From: a virus
DNA length: 64,000 nt
IMG/VR virus record: IMGVR_UViG_3300007765_000002
Location: 20,623-84,622 of that record
Direction: 5' to 3' (one strand)
In this document: piece by piece, positions 38,572 to 47,918 of the stretch
Numbering within the stretch: the first letter of the stretch is position 1
Layout of the letters: every line of letters starts with the position of its first letter
The notes under the pieces: generated by a model
Database searches by the model: none
The model's input: only the letters and a program-made list of their open reading frames with translations
Told to the model about the DNA's origin: nothing
Position numbers and translations under genes: made by a program

Positions 38572-41500
38572 CTATAGAGCCGCGATTTCTCCTGTATTCT
38601 TCAATCTTACTGGAATATAAATGAACTCTAACGCCTTAATTGGCTCAATTGCTACGTCAACGTATAATTCGTTACGATCAATTCTAGCCGGGGTGTTATT
38701 AGTTTCATCACATACTACCAAGTAATCACCAATTGCTCGCTTAGCCAATAGTTCATTACAAAATGAATCAATTACACCCTTAATTTCGTTACGGGTTAAT
38801 TCATCATTGGGTTCGAAAATAAATGGTTTTGCGATAAGATCTAGTTGACGTCTCATGTAAGACACGAGTCTTGAAACGTTAACTCTATCAATTGCGGAAG
38901 ATGTAGAAGAGCGGGTCTTATTACCAAAGTTCATCAAACCACTGCCATTAATAAATGTTAATGGATTAATGTTATCAGTATATAATACGTCACGTAGTCC
39001 TTCTCTAACTGCAATGCTGTTAAACTCTCCTGATCCATCAATATAACCAATTGCTGTAGCATTGGAAATTTTTCCTCTGTTTGTGCCTGCGGCCGCAAAC
39101 CATGGATAACCGACACTATCATTATAAGCAAATGTGCGTAATACCATATGACTTGCCGGAACAACAATTTTGTTACCTGCTAGGTCATTTGATAACCCTG
39201 ATGGGTAGTAAACTGACATATATTCATTATTAGTTACTAGGCCATCTTCACCGTTATCTTCGGCTGCATTAGAGTTTTTACTCCATACTTGAATTTTCGC
39301 AGAATTATCTGCTAAACGGAACGGAGTATCACCAATAACGTGAGCAGTTTCTTTTCTATCTACGTTCAATGTAGTCATATTTGATAGCAATTCTGGATAT
39401 CCAGGGGCGGCAAGTAAGTTAAATTGACGTTGCTCTTCACGAATATCTGTATTTGCATCAACCGCTGATTTCATTGCGGCAACAACGACTGCACGTTGGG
39501 CCTTGCGACCTGCGTATAGTGTTCCATTAGATTTTGTGCCTGACTTGTTTGTCCAACGATCTGGATAATAAGTAGCAACAGATTCGCTTGACATACGTGG
39601 GTTACCTGAAGAATATTTTGATGTTGTAACAAAATCTTTCTTATATTCTTTTACTGTATAACCACTGCGTCTTGTATTCCATAGCAACATACCACGTGGA
39701 TATGACGCAGGATCTGGAGCATCCGGATCTAGGAAATCATCGCTTAATAAATCTGCAATACTTGATGCAGTACCAGCGCCAGTGCCACTTACTTTAGCGG
39801 CGGCCGCTGTTTGCCATCTTGCATCAGCAAATAAAACACCATTTGATGATGTTTGATCTGTTGTATCAATTAGAATCCATTCACCACCTTGTCTACGATA
39901 AATCTTAGGATAATTATCTAAGTCAGATGTGTTGACCCAAATATCACCATTTACAAGTGCTGTTTCATCAGATTGTGTTAGTGGTTCAGCGGCTGCAAAA
40001 ATTGGGCCAGCTGGATCTGTTACACTTAGATCATATCCACGATAATCTGTTGAAACATTTTGGTAACCTTTCCATGTTGTACCATCATGAACCATGATGT
40101 CAGCAACAAGTGTTGTGTCATACCATAAATCACCTTCAGCAGGATCTGTTGTAGGTGTTGTTAATGATGCTTCATATGTTAACTCTTCCCAGTTTGTACC
40201 AATTAGGTCACCATTTGGCAGCGTATATACATTAGATAATGAAGCAGAAATACTAGCATCTGCCACACCCGTTAGTGGTGTGCCTGATGTATCGCGTAGT
40301 ACTAAGTCACCACCTTTAGCATGAATTAGTGACACTGCACCTGATGTTTCAATTTTAGCCGAAACATCTGTAATACCTGCGGCGCTGACTGCTGTTACAA
40401 AAGCTGTTGCAGTAGTGCCAGTCAAAGTTACAGTTGTACCATTAATAGTGAATGTTTCTGTAGATGTGAATGTTGGTGATGTGTTAGTACCAGTAACAAC
40501 AAGCTCGCCGGCCGACTTGCGTCGATATGGTTTAAATGTTACTTCATCCACTGAATCAACATCAGTATCAACCATTATCGAGCCTACTGTTATAGTTCTT
40601 GGATCAGTACCACCTAAACTTGTTGTAGCGACTGTTATACTATCATAAACGCTTGGGGCTTTTGCTTCCCATAACCCAGTTGTTGATGAATATACTCTAA
40701 ATTTAATATTATTACCGTTAGATCCGCCTAAATTGCCATCAAGTTTAACCCACATACTACCAGTCGGTGCTTCGTTTGCGGCGCCTGGTGTCCAAGGTGG
40801 CGGAGATGTATATGATGCTTCGCTCATCAACGGACCAAAATAGGTATCGGCAGTTATGCCCATGTCTGCAAGTGCAGTACCTGAAACGTTTGCAAAAATA
40901 GCAGATCTATCAGCGGATCCGCCTGCGGCTGATGAACCAATAATATATATTTCTAAAACACCACTATTGTTATATGCCTGAACACCCTTTCTTGCAGTTG
41001 CAAGACCGTCAAACGTGGTATTAATATTGTTAACAATATCAGCAACGCCTGTACCAGTAAATGTAATAGTTGTACCATTGATACTAAACGCGTCACCAAT
41101 GTTCACCGCACTTGGTGTAACTGAAATTGCTGGGAAACTTGATGCCCATGATGCATTTCTTGTTGCTTCAGAATGTGGAGAGTCAGTTGCAGTACCTGAA
41201 CCAACTGCTACCCATGTGTTACTGCTATTTTTATAATATACAGCATTGTTTGTTGTTGCTGTAACAATTGCGTAATCACCTATAGAACCAAATGAAGCAT
41301 TTGGAATATAGGATGGACTACCTGTGTGCTCTGTAGCACAAATTTTAGGTATTGTATATGTAAATGTATCTGTTGTGGCATTCCATACATGTAAACCCCA
41401 CACTGTATTTGTTAAATTTAACCAATGTGTGCCGTTAACTGGGGTACCTGTTGGCGCCGTTGCAGAGCCTGTTAATTTGCTTAAATCAATATCTGCTCTT

Positions 41501-41829
41501 AACACGTATGCTCTATTAGCAATACCTAAATATGAATACGCGGCATGTAAGCCGTATTCGTTTAATTCATAGCCATGCAACATTGTTCCAGAAGTACTAC
41601 TATAAAAAGTAGGAGTACCATATGTTGTAGCTAATTCTAGTTGTGAAGTAAGTAGCTGAACCTTGCCGGCATTCGCCGCTGTTGTTCCGGATGCTGTGCC
41701 TGATCCAGAAGCTTGTAACTTATTTTGTGCAGTTGCTACTAATATTAGTGGAACTGTACCTGGATCTGATGTAACATACGCGGATTCATTGGTTACAGTA
41801 ACTTCAACACCTGGAGATACTAAAGCCAT
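38572..41829 (-). CDS. 18: Tail sheath protein, gp18-like, with large insertion
   Basis: A 1085-residue sheath protein; T4 gp18 has 659. The N-terminus (SPGVEVTVTNESAYV, then YGLHAAYSYLGIANRAYVLR) and the C-terminus (FIFEPNDELTRNEIKGVIDS, later LEFIYIPVRLKNTGEI) are typical. The middle (about 115-660) is an inserted beta-rich region with repeated G..W motifs: GTHWLNL, GSMWVKLDG, GDLWYDTT and GDIWVNTS, each followed by a second W. Such motifs resemble small carbohydrate-binding modules. The insertion is expected on the outer surface of the sheath. Ribosome site GAGGAAAAAG. Confidence 0.92.
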   Translation of the reverse strand: MALVSPGVEVTVTNESAYVTSDPGTVPLILVATAQNKLQASGSGTASGTTAANAGKVQLLTSQLELATTYGTPTFYSSTSGTMLHGYELNEYGLHAAYSYLGIANRAYVLRADIDLSKLTGSATAPTGTPVNGTHWLNLTNTVWGLHVWNATTDTFTYTIPKICATEHTGSPSYIPNASFGSIGDYAIVTATTNNAVYYKNSSNTWVAVGSGTATDSPHSEATRNASWASSFPAISVTPSAVNIGDAFSINGTTITFTGTGVADIVNNINTTFDGLATARKGVQAYNNSGVLEIYIIGSSAAGGSADRSAIFANVSGTALADMGITADTYFGPLMSEASYTSPPPWTPGAANEAPTGSMWVKLDGNLGGSNGNNIKFRVYSSTTGLWEAKAPSVYDSITVATTSLGGTDPRTITVGSIMVDTDVDSVDEVTFKPYRRKSAGELVVTGTNTSPTFTSTETFTINGTTVTLTGTTATAFVTAVSAAGITDVSAKIETSGAVSLIHAKGGDLVLRDTSGTPLTGVADASISASLSNVYTLPNGDLIGTNWEELTYEASLTTPTTDPAEGDLWYDTTLVADIMVHDGTTWKGYQNVSTDYRGYDLSVTDPAGPIFAAAEPLTQSDETALVNGDIWVNTSDLDNYPKIYRRQGGEWILIDTTDQTSSNGVLFADARWQTAAAAKVSGTGAGTASSIADLLSDDFLDPDAPDPASYPRGMLLWNTRRSGYTVKEYKKDFVTTSKYSSGNPRMSSESVATYYPDRWTNKSGTKSNGTLYAGRKAQRAVVVAAMKSAVDANTDIREEQRQFNLLAAPGYPELLSNMTTLNVDRKETAHVIGDTPFRLADNSAKIQVWSKNSNAAEDNGEDGLVTNNEYMSVYYPSGLSNDLAGNKIVVPASHMVLRTFAYNDSVGYPWFAAAGTNRGKISNATAIGYIDGSGEFNSIAVREGLRDVLYTDNINPLTFINGSGLMNFGNKTRSSTSSAIDRVNVSRLVSYMRRQLDLIAKPFIFEPNDELTRNEIKGVIDSFCNELLAKRAIGDYLVVCDETNNTPARIDRNELYVDVAIEPIKALEFIYIPVRLKNTGEIAAL

Positions 41830-41848
41830 AATCTTTTTCCTCGTATAA

Positions 41849-41883
41849 AATTTTAATTAAAATTCTACATCTATATAGATGTA
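41849..41883. repeat. Two perfect palindromes in the gp18 leader
   Basis: A 16-base palindrome (41849-41864, AATTTTAATTAAAATT) and an 18-base palindrome (41866-41883) with centre CTATATAG, one base apart. Both can form hairpins in the sheath mRNA leader or bind a dimeric protein. Confidence 0.85.
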
Positions 41884-41932
41884 TTTGTTACCAATATTTA
41901 TTTAGATTTCCGGAATTTAGTGCCATACGAAG

Positions 41933-42334
41933 GTGCCCAAAGGGCAAAGAAAAGGGTTCATAAAAATAAATACTCTCGTGAAACATAGCGAAAGACCGCT
42001 CTGTCGTTGCGGTATGCGACCAGTAGCAATAAATTATTATAAAAAAGGCAACCCGCATTACAGATCAAGGTGTGATAAGTGCGCTCGAAAAGCAAAAAAA
42101 CTTCGAACCACACCCAAGACAAATTGGAAGTCTAGTGGATATAATAAAAAAAACTACTGTGAAAAGTGTGGCTTTAAAGCAGACCACACAGTACAACTAG
42201 ATGTTTATCACCAAGACGGAGATAGGAAAAATAATAATTGGAAGAATTTAAAAACAGTTTGCGCTAACTGTCATAGATTATTATACGCTACTGGTAAGGG
42301 ATGGAAGCAGGGTGATTTAATTCCTGATTTCTAA
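41933..42334 (+). CDS. HNH-type zinc protein, putative endonuclease
   Basis: A 133-residue protein from a GTG start. Two zinc knuckles come first: CRCG with CDKC (24-26, 47-50) and CEKC (76-79). The C-terminal motif DVYHQDGDRKNNNWKNLKTV then CANCH matches the HNH layout (H, N, H with CxxC). It is on the opposite strand from its neighbours and overlaps the dNMP kinase 3' end tail to tail by 18 bases. HNH genes are often homing or packaging-associated; which one is not known. Confidence 0.65.
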   Translation: MPKGQRKGFIKINTLVKHSERPLCRCGMRPVAINYYKKGNPHYRSRCDKCARKAKKLRTTPKTNWKSSGYNKKNYCEKCGFKADHTVQLDVYHQDGDRKNNNWKNLKTVCANCHRLLYATGKGWKQGDLIPDF

Positions 42335-42961
42335 ACACAATGCTTTAACTGATTCTTCAAGCGATTGCAGAGTGCTATTGTTTTTAATAGTATAATCCAA
42401 ATCACACCCAACCCAAGAATATTCTGATGCATGTACTTTTGGATACACTAATGGCATCATTAACTCATGCATAGGTTCATCACGCTCTGCATTATCTGCA
42501 ACTGCTGTACTCCACCATTCGGGCTCTGTACCGCGTTTTACACGTATTATCTTTCCATCTAGTCTTTTTATTAGATCAATCTCATTGGGAAAGCGTGTAT
42601 CAGTAATAATAACGTTGTGTTCAGCAGTAGTTAGTTTCTTTTCTAAACTTAACAACCATATATCGTCGTGAAACTTATTACGCCATAAATCTGTGCCGCA
42701 TACTTGTAGAGCAAGTCGTGGAGTAAAGTCAGGCATGTCTAGTTTATTTGCCCACCATTCGTCTACTGTTTCGCGCCATTCTCTGCTTTCTTTCGTGTCG
42801 CCTTCTAGCATGGCACGATCCCATTGGAATACAGAGGCAAGTGAATCTTTTAATGAGTCAGCAAAACTTCCTCTAATCCATGTTTCTCTACTATTATCGA
42901 TAAGATAATTTGCGACAGTGTCTTTACCACAGCCTTTGAATCCTACTAGTCCTATAATCAT
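42317..42961 (-). CDS. 1: Deoxynucleoside monophosphate kinase, gp1-like
   Basis: A 214-residue P-loop kinase (T4 gp1 has 241). Walker A is GFKGCGKDT (7-15), with the LID/base region WRETVDEWW and LALQVCGTDLWR, and the nucleotide motif VIITDTRFPNEID near 117-129. It phosphorylates dNMPs to dNDPs, feeding phage DNA synthesis. It converges with the HNH gene and is followed on the minus strand by it. The 25-residue membrane peptide gene lies upstream. Confidence 0.82.
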   Translation of the reverse strand: MIIGLVGFKGCGKDTVANYLIDNSRETWIRGSFADSLKDSLASVFQWDRAMLEGDTKESREWRETVDEWWANKLDMPDFTPRLALQVCGTDLWRNKFHDDIWLLSLEKKLTTAEHNVIITDTRFPNEIDLIKRLDGKIIRVKRGTEPEWWSTAVADNAERDEPMHELMMPLVYPKVHASEYSWVGCDLDYTIKNNSTLQSLEESVKALCLEIRN

Positions 42962-42972
42962 ATGTTTAAATG

Positions 42973-43050
42973 TTATTGTGTTTTATTGTGAATGTAGAGT
43001 GTTGCCGCTACGAGTGCGACTACTACCATGATAAAAATCACGGTTCCCAT
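42973..43050 (-). CDS. 25-residue membrane peptide
   Basis: A tiny frame with a good ribosome site (CAGGAGAACCACAG before ATG). The product MGTVIFIMVVVALVAATLYI plus five polar residues is a single hydrophobic helix. It ends 11 bases before the dNMP kinase start. Too short for gene callers; the ribosome site and hydrophobicity argue that it is made. Function unknown. Confidence 0.5.
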   Translation of the reverse strand: MGTVIFIMVVVALVAATLYIHNKTQ

Positions 43051-43077
43051 CTGTGGTTCTCCTGTGTGTGTGTAATA

Positions 43078-43839
43078 TTATCCAATGACGAATGACATCG
43101 GTGTGCCACCATCTTCAAAGTTTTGTAATTGTAATGCTAGATCAACCATCTCTTGTTGGCCTTCTGCTTTTAATTCACTACCATTCATCGTTGTACCACC
43201 TTGTGGTCCAGCGATTGTAGCAAATTTGGAACGTGCTTCGCCGAGTATTTGCTTGCACATTGCGAGTGTATAATCTTCTATCCATTTCTTTGTCATATGG
43301 TGTTGAATTATATTTTCAAGTGGTTTTTGGTTATATAACCAAAGTAATACGCTTTCAGTGTCACCGTCAACTTTACGAACGATTGTAAGTTTTTTAGTTA
43401 CTGAATCCCATGTATAATTAATAAATCCACCAAACATTCTTGATGCTGTTTCTTGATATCCAGCAAATAATTCATATGTTGCTAAACCACCTACTCTACC
43501 TGCCTGTAGCATATACATATTCATGTAACCTGCTTCGAATGGCTCAAAGTTTGAAGCACCTTCACCACTTGTGCTACCAATAGTTCTTCTAAATATTTGT
43601 CTAACTTCTAAAATATTATCGTCTAAAAAATACTCTTGTTTATTTTTCTCTAATGTTAAAAAGCCATAAGACTCTTCAACACTGTTAGCACTCATTTGAC
43701 GATATCTGTTAACAGCATTGTTTAATGCTACTTCCAAATGCTCGTTGTCTAGTTCAATATCAATGATTCTCTCACCTAAACGTAATCTAACATTTGTGAA
43801 TAACGCATTTTTAAGTTTGGTTAATTCTTTTGTTGCCAT
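43078..43839 (-). CDS. 13: Neck protein, gp13-like
   Basis: A 253-residue protein (T4 gp13 has 309). KNALFTNVRLRLGERIIDIE, then YRQMSANSVEESYGFLTLEK, RMFGGFINYTWDSVTKKLTI, and SKFATIAGPQGGTTMNGSEL fit the gp13 family of marine T4-like phages, a connector joining head to tail. gp14 is encoded on the opposite strand 1.4 kb away, so the T4 order 13-14-15 has been split by an inversion around 45.1 kb. Confidence 0.82.
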   Translation of the reverse strand: MATKELTKLKNALFTNVRLRLGERIIDIELDNEHLEVALNNAVNRYRQMSANSVEESYGFLTLEKNKQEYFLDDNILEVRQIFRRTIGSTSGEGASNFEPFEAGYMNMYMLQAGRVGGLATYELFAGYQETASRMFGGFINYTWDSVTKKLTIVRKVDGDTESVLLWLYNQKPLENIIQHHMTKKWIEDYTLAMCKQILGEARSKFATIAGPQGGTTMNGSELKAEGQQEMVDLALQLQNFEDGGTPMSFVIG

Positions 43840-43850
43840 ACATATATTTA

Positions 43851-45083
43851 TTAGATTACCTTAAGTAATATAGTATCAGAGTTTACCCTCCCGTTAAGTT
43901 TCGTGTCTGTGGTGGTCAATTCATCTAAGAACTTGCGTAAAGCAACCTTGCCCGCACTCTTAAACTCTTTTAGCGAGTCTTCTGGCTTACGCAATGTTTT
44001 TTGTCTGCTTAACTTCTCGTCAAAACCTATAATAGTAGTGCCTTTAATGCTTAACCCTGTGCCATCCCTAGCCATACCCTTTGGATCAATGTTAGAGGCA
44101 ACATACTTGCCAATCTTGCGATTCTTTGTGTTGTAAACCCAAAGTTCGTTAGCACCAATTATGTCTTTTGGATCTATCGAGACAAGTTTTAGTTTTTCGT
44201 CCTGTATTTTATACTTAATCTTGCCAATCAACTTCTCTTTGCTTAGTGCTTTCTTCTTACGCACCTTGCGAGTTGCTTTTTGTAGATTAGCATGATGCTC
44301 AGCGTCTGCAACAATAGCAGAGTAAAAAGCAAGTAACTTCTTTAACTCTGACTTTTTATATGGATAGCCTTCTAATAATTGTGCTTCCATCTCATCTTCT
44401 TTATCTACACCATTAATTAATAGTGTAAGATCCGCAATCTCATTCTCAAACATCCTAGGAATAAGTCCGGCCGCTTTGCCAGATATGTTATGTGTTTGTA
44501 GCAAAGTGGACAATTTGAAATCTGACTTAAAGCCATTGGCAATCATGTCGTCAACAGCACCTTCAATGTACTCGCCAACAAAATTGTTTATTTTCTCTAT
44601 CATGCGATCCTGAATAGAGATAACTTGAGCCGCTTTTGGTTTCTCTTTTGGCTTTGCGGTATCCTCTCCCCAGCCTTGTGGATTTTCAATAGACTCGACA
44701 ATTATGCGAATTCTCTTTTTAAGTCCAGCGAGAAGATTATCCATTGGCGGAGCGCCTTTGAGTAGCATACGAGCAACGGAGCCGGCAGTAATACCAATTT
44801 GGTAATCTGGCGCATCCTTTATTGCCGCAATTGCCACTTTATCAACAACCTTTTGCGATTTCATCCATTCAATAAGCGGTTGCTTACTGTCCTTGAACGT
44901 GTGGTGATAATTATAAAAATTGAGGCCTTGCGTAATACGCAGGTTAATTTCAGTTTTTATTTCGTCGTCCAAATCTAGTATTTCTTCAGACGTAAAACTT
45001 ACATCATCCCACGTAGGCTCTGCAAATGCTCCGTCAACTTTTTTAGATACTCGTTTCTTTGCTTTTTTCTTTTTAGCGGCCAT
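43851..45083 (-). CDS. Basic late-block hypothetical protein
   Basis: A 410-residue protein. The N-terminus is extremely basic (AAKKKKAKKRVSKK). Then follow a helical domain with IKTEINLRITQGLNFYNYHH and a second section with GYPYKKSELKKLLAFYSAIV, and a beta-rich C-terminus (ELWVYNTKNRKIGKYVASNI). It is head-to-head with gp14 across a 112-base spacer containing a short ACACT/AGTGT hairpin. A DNA-binding or virion role is likely by charge; the family is not recognised. Confidence 0.65.
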   Translation of the reverse strand: MAAKKKKAKKRVSKKVDGAFAEPTWDDVSFTSEEILDLDDEIKTEINLRITQGLNFYNYHHTFKDSKQPLIEWMKSQKVVDKVAIAAIKDAPDYQIGITAGSVARMLLKGAPPMDNLLAGLKKRIRIIVESIENPQGWGEDTAKPKEKPKAAQVISIQDRMIEKINNFVGEYIEGAVDDMIANGFKSDFKLSTLLQTHNISGKAAGLIPRMFENEIADLTLLINGVDKEDEMEAQLLEGYPYKKSELKKLLAFYSAIVADAEHHANLQKATRKVRKKKALSKEKLIGKIKYKIQDEKLKLVSIDPKDIIGANELWVYNTKNRKIGKYVASNIDPKGMARDGTGLSIKGTTIIGFDEKLSRQKTLRKPEDSLKEFKSAGKVALRKFLDELTTTDTKLNGRVNSDTILLKVI

Positions 45084-45195
45084 AATTTTACTCCATAATA
45101 TGAATATATAGTGCTAAATAGTATTATATAGACAAATCCGAAAAAAGTCAATAAAATACACTATATAAGTGTTTAATTAATAAGAGTTTTTTATA

Positions 45196-46398
45196 ATGCC
45201 AAGATTATCGCTATGGAAACCGACCAAAGGTAACGATTTTAAGTTCATGGATAATCGCATCCGTGAGCAATTTATCATTGGTGGCACTGGAGTTAATGTT
45301 CACAAATACCTAGGTCCAGTTAACCAAGGCAACACAAAGAAGGCTGATCAACCATTATACGAAAACCAATCCGTATCTAACATACAAGATCTATTGTTTA
45401 TGGAAAACAGAGATCGAAAATATGAAAAAGACGTTAATTTTATGAAGGGACTCTATAACGTACAAGATATAGATTTTGATTTATCTCAATTTGGCTTGTT
45501 TTTGCAAAACGATACTATATTCATTACGTTCCATCTTAATGATATGGTTGATATTTTAGGCAGAAAGTTAATTAGTGGCGATGTTATTGAACTTCCGCAT
45601 CTTCAAGATGATCATGCCTTAGAAGATGAAGAAGTTGACAAAGTATACGAAAGTTTAAAACGATACTACGTAGTTCAAGATGGAAACCGAGCCGCAGAAG
45701 GGTTTAGCCAAACTTGGTATCCTCATTTATGGCGAGTTAAATGTACACCACTTGTTGATGCACAAGAATACAGAGATATTATTGGCGATATTACTTCAGG
45801 CGTCGATGGAGAGGATGATACACTAAAAAGTATTTTAAGTGATTATAGTAAGAACTTAGAAATTAATGATGCCGTAGTTAAGCAAGCAGAAGCAATGGCT
45901 CCATATGTACAAGATGTAGTAGACGGTAGAAGTGGTTACGACACAACACGTTTTTGGATTGCGCCATCGAAAGACGACGGATCTATATTATTAGTTTCTG
46001 CAGATGATGGTTCACTTACTTCTGATGCTGAGAAAGAAAGTGCTGACGTATTTTATGGAATGTCTGAAGAAAAAATTAGTCATTACTTGGCAGGCGACGG
46101 GGTGCCACCAAATGGAGCGCCGGCGACACTTTTAACAAGTTTCCCTGCTACTCCTGTTAAGGGAGAATACGTATTACGTGTAGATTATATGCCTAATAGA
46201 TTGTATATTTTTAATGGCAAAAAATGGGCATTCGTTGAAGATAATGTTCGTATGCAAATTACTAACTACACAGATCGTTATACATATAGAACTAAAACGT
46301 TTAATGATAAGACTTCTATTACTTTAGCAGACGGCAGCGAAGTAAAAGCACGCCAAAGTTTATCTAATGTACTACGTGCAAGAGAGGATGAAGAATAA
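45196..46398 (+). CDS. 14: Neck protein, gp14-like
   Basis: A 400-residue protein, longer than T4 gp14 (256). NVHKYLGPVNQGN, LSQFGLFLQNDTIFITFHLN, GDVIELPHL, and WYPHLWRVKCTPLVDAQEY with RDIIGDI fit the family; T4 gp14 has FSNFGMQVQDEVTLSI and GDLIYFPM at the same places. The C-terminal extension (about 290-400) is extra, with LYIFNGKKWAFVED, another W motif. It sits upstream of gp15 on the plus strand. Confidence 0.78.
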   Translation: MPRLSLWKPTKGNDFKFMDNRIREQFIIGGTGVNVHKYLGPVNQGNTKKADQPLYENQSVSNIQDLLFMENRDRKYEKDVNFMKGLYNVQDIDFDLSQFGLFLQNDTIFITFHLNDMVDILGRKLISGDVIELPHLQDDHALEDEEVDKVYESLKRYYVVQDGNRAAEGFSQTWYPHLWRVKCTPLVDAQEYRDIIGDITSGVDGEDDTLKSILSDYSKNLEINDAVVKQAEAMAPYVQDVVDGRSGYDTTRFWIAPSKDDGSILLVSADDGSLTSDAEKESADVFYGMSEEKISHYLAGDGVPPNGAPATLLTSFPATPVKGEYVLRVDYMPNRLYIFNGKKWAFVEDNVRMQITNYTDRYTYRTKTFNDKTSITLADGSEVKARQSLSNVLRAREDEE

Positions 46399-46442
46399 TG
46401 CATATCTATAAAAGAGTATGGTTTAAAAAGGAGGATAAGTAG

Positions 46443-46477
46443 TTGGATTTTTTTACGATGGGCAAATAAGACGATAC
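46443..46477 (+). other. 15: Out-of-frame N-terminus of gp15 with T7 slippery run
   Basis: An AAGGAGG ribosome site (46428-46434) is 8 bases before a TTG (46443). From it one reads MDFF, and then, only if the ribosome steps back one base at the run of seven T (46448-46454), YDGQIRRY followed by the main gp15 frame. T4 gp15 begins with a similar FYN..FRRY. Without slippage the TTG frame ends after eight codons at TAA. In the main frame the segment is open back to a TAA at 46436, but it has no standard start before 46478. Confidence 0.65.
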
Positions 46478-47896
46478 ATGGCCCAATTCATTCGTCTCTT
46501 ATCTCACTTTTATGTTGAAACCGGAAAAGACTCAGATGGTAACTCTGCGTTAATAAGAGTTCCTGTTACATACGGTGATATCTCAAGACAGGTAGCAAGC
46601 ATTATTCGCAAAAATAGTGAAAACGCACTTAATACTGTTCCGCGTGTTTCTTGTTATATCACTGGTATACAGTATGATCGTGATAGAATAATGGCTCCTT
46701 CTCATGTAGATAAAATTCACATTAAAGAACGATTTTATAACAAAGACACAGGCAAATATGCAGCTGGGCCTGGAGATAGTTATAGTATTGAACGTAGTAT
46801 GCCAAGTCCATATAAATTAACAGTTAATGCTGACATATGGACAAGCAACATGGAACAAAAACTGCAACTTACAGAGCAATTATTTTACATGTTTAATCCA
46901 AATCTAGAAATACAAACGACAGACAATTATGTAGACTGGACTTCTATATCATATGTTGAACTTACTGATATTAGTTTTAGTAATAGAACTGTTCCTGTAG
47001 GTACTGAAGATCAAATTGATATTGCTACACTAACATTTGAAATTCCTGTATGGGTTAATCCTCCGGCTATTATTAAACGCCTTGGTGTTATTTCTAAGGT
47101 TGTTATGGGTATATTTGATGGTAGCGGAAACTTAGCAGATAGTGTACTTGATGAAACAAAACTAATGGGTAGCAGACAATATTTTACACCACTCAATTAT
47201 GGTGTATTATTATTAAACGGCGAACTTAAAGTATTAAGTGTTGGCGAACCAATAAGCGGAGACACAAAAGAAGATGTAACGTTTGATCATATTCCAATAA
47301 AATACGGTGACGATATTCCATGGAAACAAGTTATATCGCAATTTGGTGATCTTAAAGACGGTATTAGCCAAGTTAAATTATTAACTAATTTTCAAAACAC
47401 AACCGGAGGAGTTGATGATTTCTCAGAAATTGTTGGTACTGTAGAATACGATTCAGATGATGACTATATATTAAAATTTACTGTAGACACAGATACTATT
47501 CCAACAAATACACAAACTGCTATTAATGCAATTATTAATCCTCTTAAAAATGTTCCTGGTGGTGGTTTACCTGCCGCAACTACAGGTCAGCGTTATCTAA
47601 TATTAGAAGATATTGGTGACTCTGCTAATACGGACGGTGCTGATGGTTGGAAGGGCGCAGCCGATTTAGTAGCAAGTAAGTTTGATATTATTCAATATGA
47701 TGGCACAAACTGGGTTGTAAGTTTTGATGCTAGTGCTAATAAAGGCATACACTATGTAACAAATACTAAAACAGGCATTCAGTATAAGTGGACAGGTGCT
47801 ATTGACGAGGATATTCCTACAAATACAGGTGAATGGATTAAATCATACGAAGGTGAATACACCGCAGGATTGTGGTCTATTTTACTGTTACCATAA
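46478..47896 (+). CDS. 15: Tail completion and sheath stabiliser, gp15-like
   Basis: A 472-residue open frame (T4 gp15 has 272). ALIRVPVTYGDISRQVA, TVPRVSCYITG, SPYKLTVNADIWTSNMEQKL with EQLFYMFNPNLEIQ, and IATLTFEIPVWVNPPA align with T4 gp15. The last 200 residues are a marine extension with WSILLLP at the end. It caps the tail above the tube and sheath and binds the neck. The first 12 to 13 residues appear to be encoded upstream in a shifted frame (see 46443-46477). Confidence 0.85.
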   Translation: MAQFIRLLSHFYVETGKDSDGNSALIRVPVTYGDISRQVASIIRKNSENALNTVPRVSCYITGIQYDRDRIMAPSHVDKIHIKERFYNKDTGKYAAGPGDSYSIERSMPSPYKLTVNADIWTSNMEQKLQLTEQLFYMFNPNLEIQTTDNYVDWTSISYVELTDISFSNRTVPVGTEDQIDIATLTFEIPVWVNPPAIIKRLGVISKVVMGIFDGSGNLADSVLDETKLMGSRQYFTPLNYGVLLLNGELKVLSVGEPISGDTKEDVTFDHIPIKYGDDIPWKQVISQFGDLKDGISQVKLLTNFQNTTGGVDDFSEIVGTVEYDSDDDYILKFTVDTDTIPTNTQTAINAIINPLKNVPGGGLPAATTGQRYLILEDIGDSANTDGADGWKGAADLVASKFDIIQYDGTNWVVSFDASANKGIHYVTNTKTGIQYKWTGAIDEDIPTNTGEWIKSYEGEYTAGLWSILLLP

Positions 47897-47918
47897 TATA
47901 TAACTAATAATTATTATT

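Noticed and set aside
46399-46442. A 14-residue frame MHIYKRVWFKKEDK before gp15
   Set aside because: It overlaps the gp14 stop and contains the gp15 ribosome site; it is most simply the gp15 leader.
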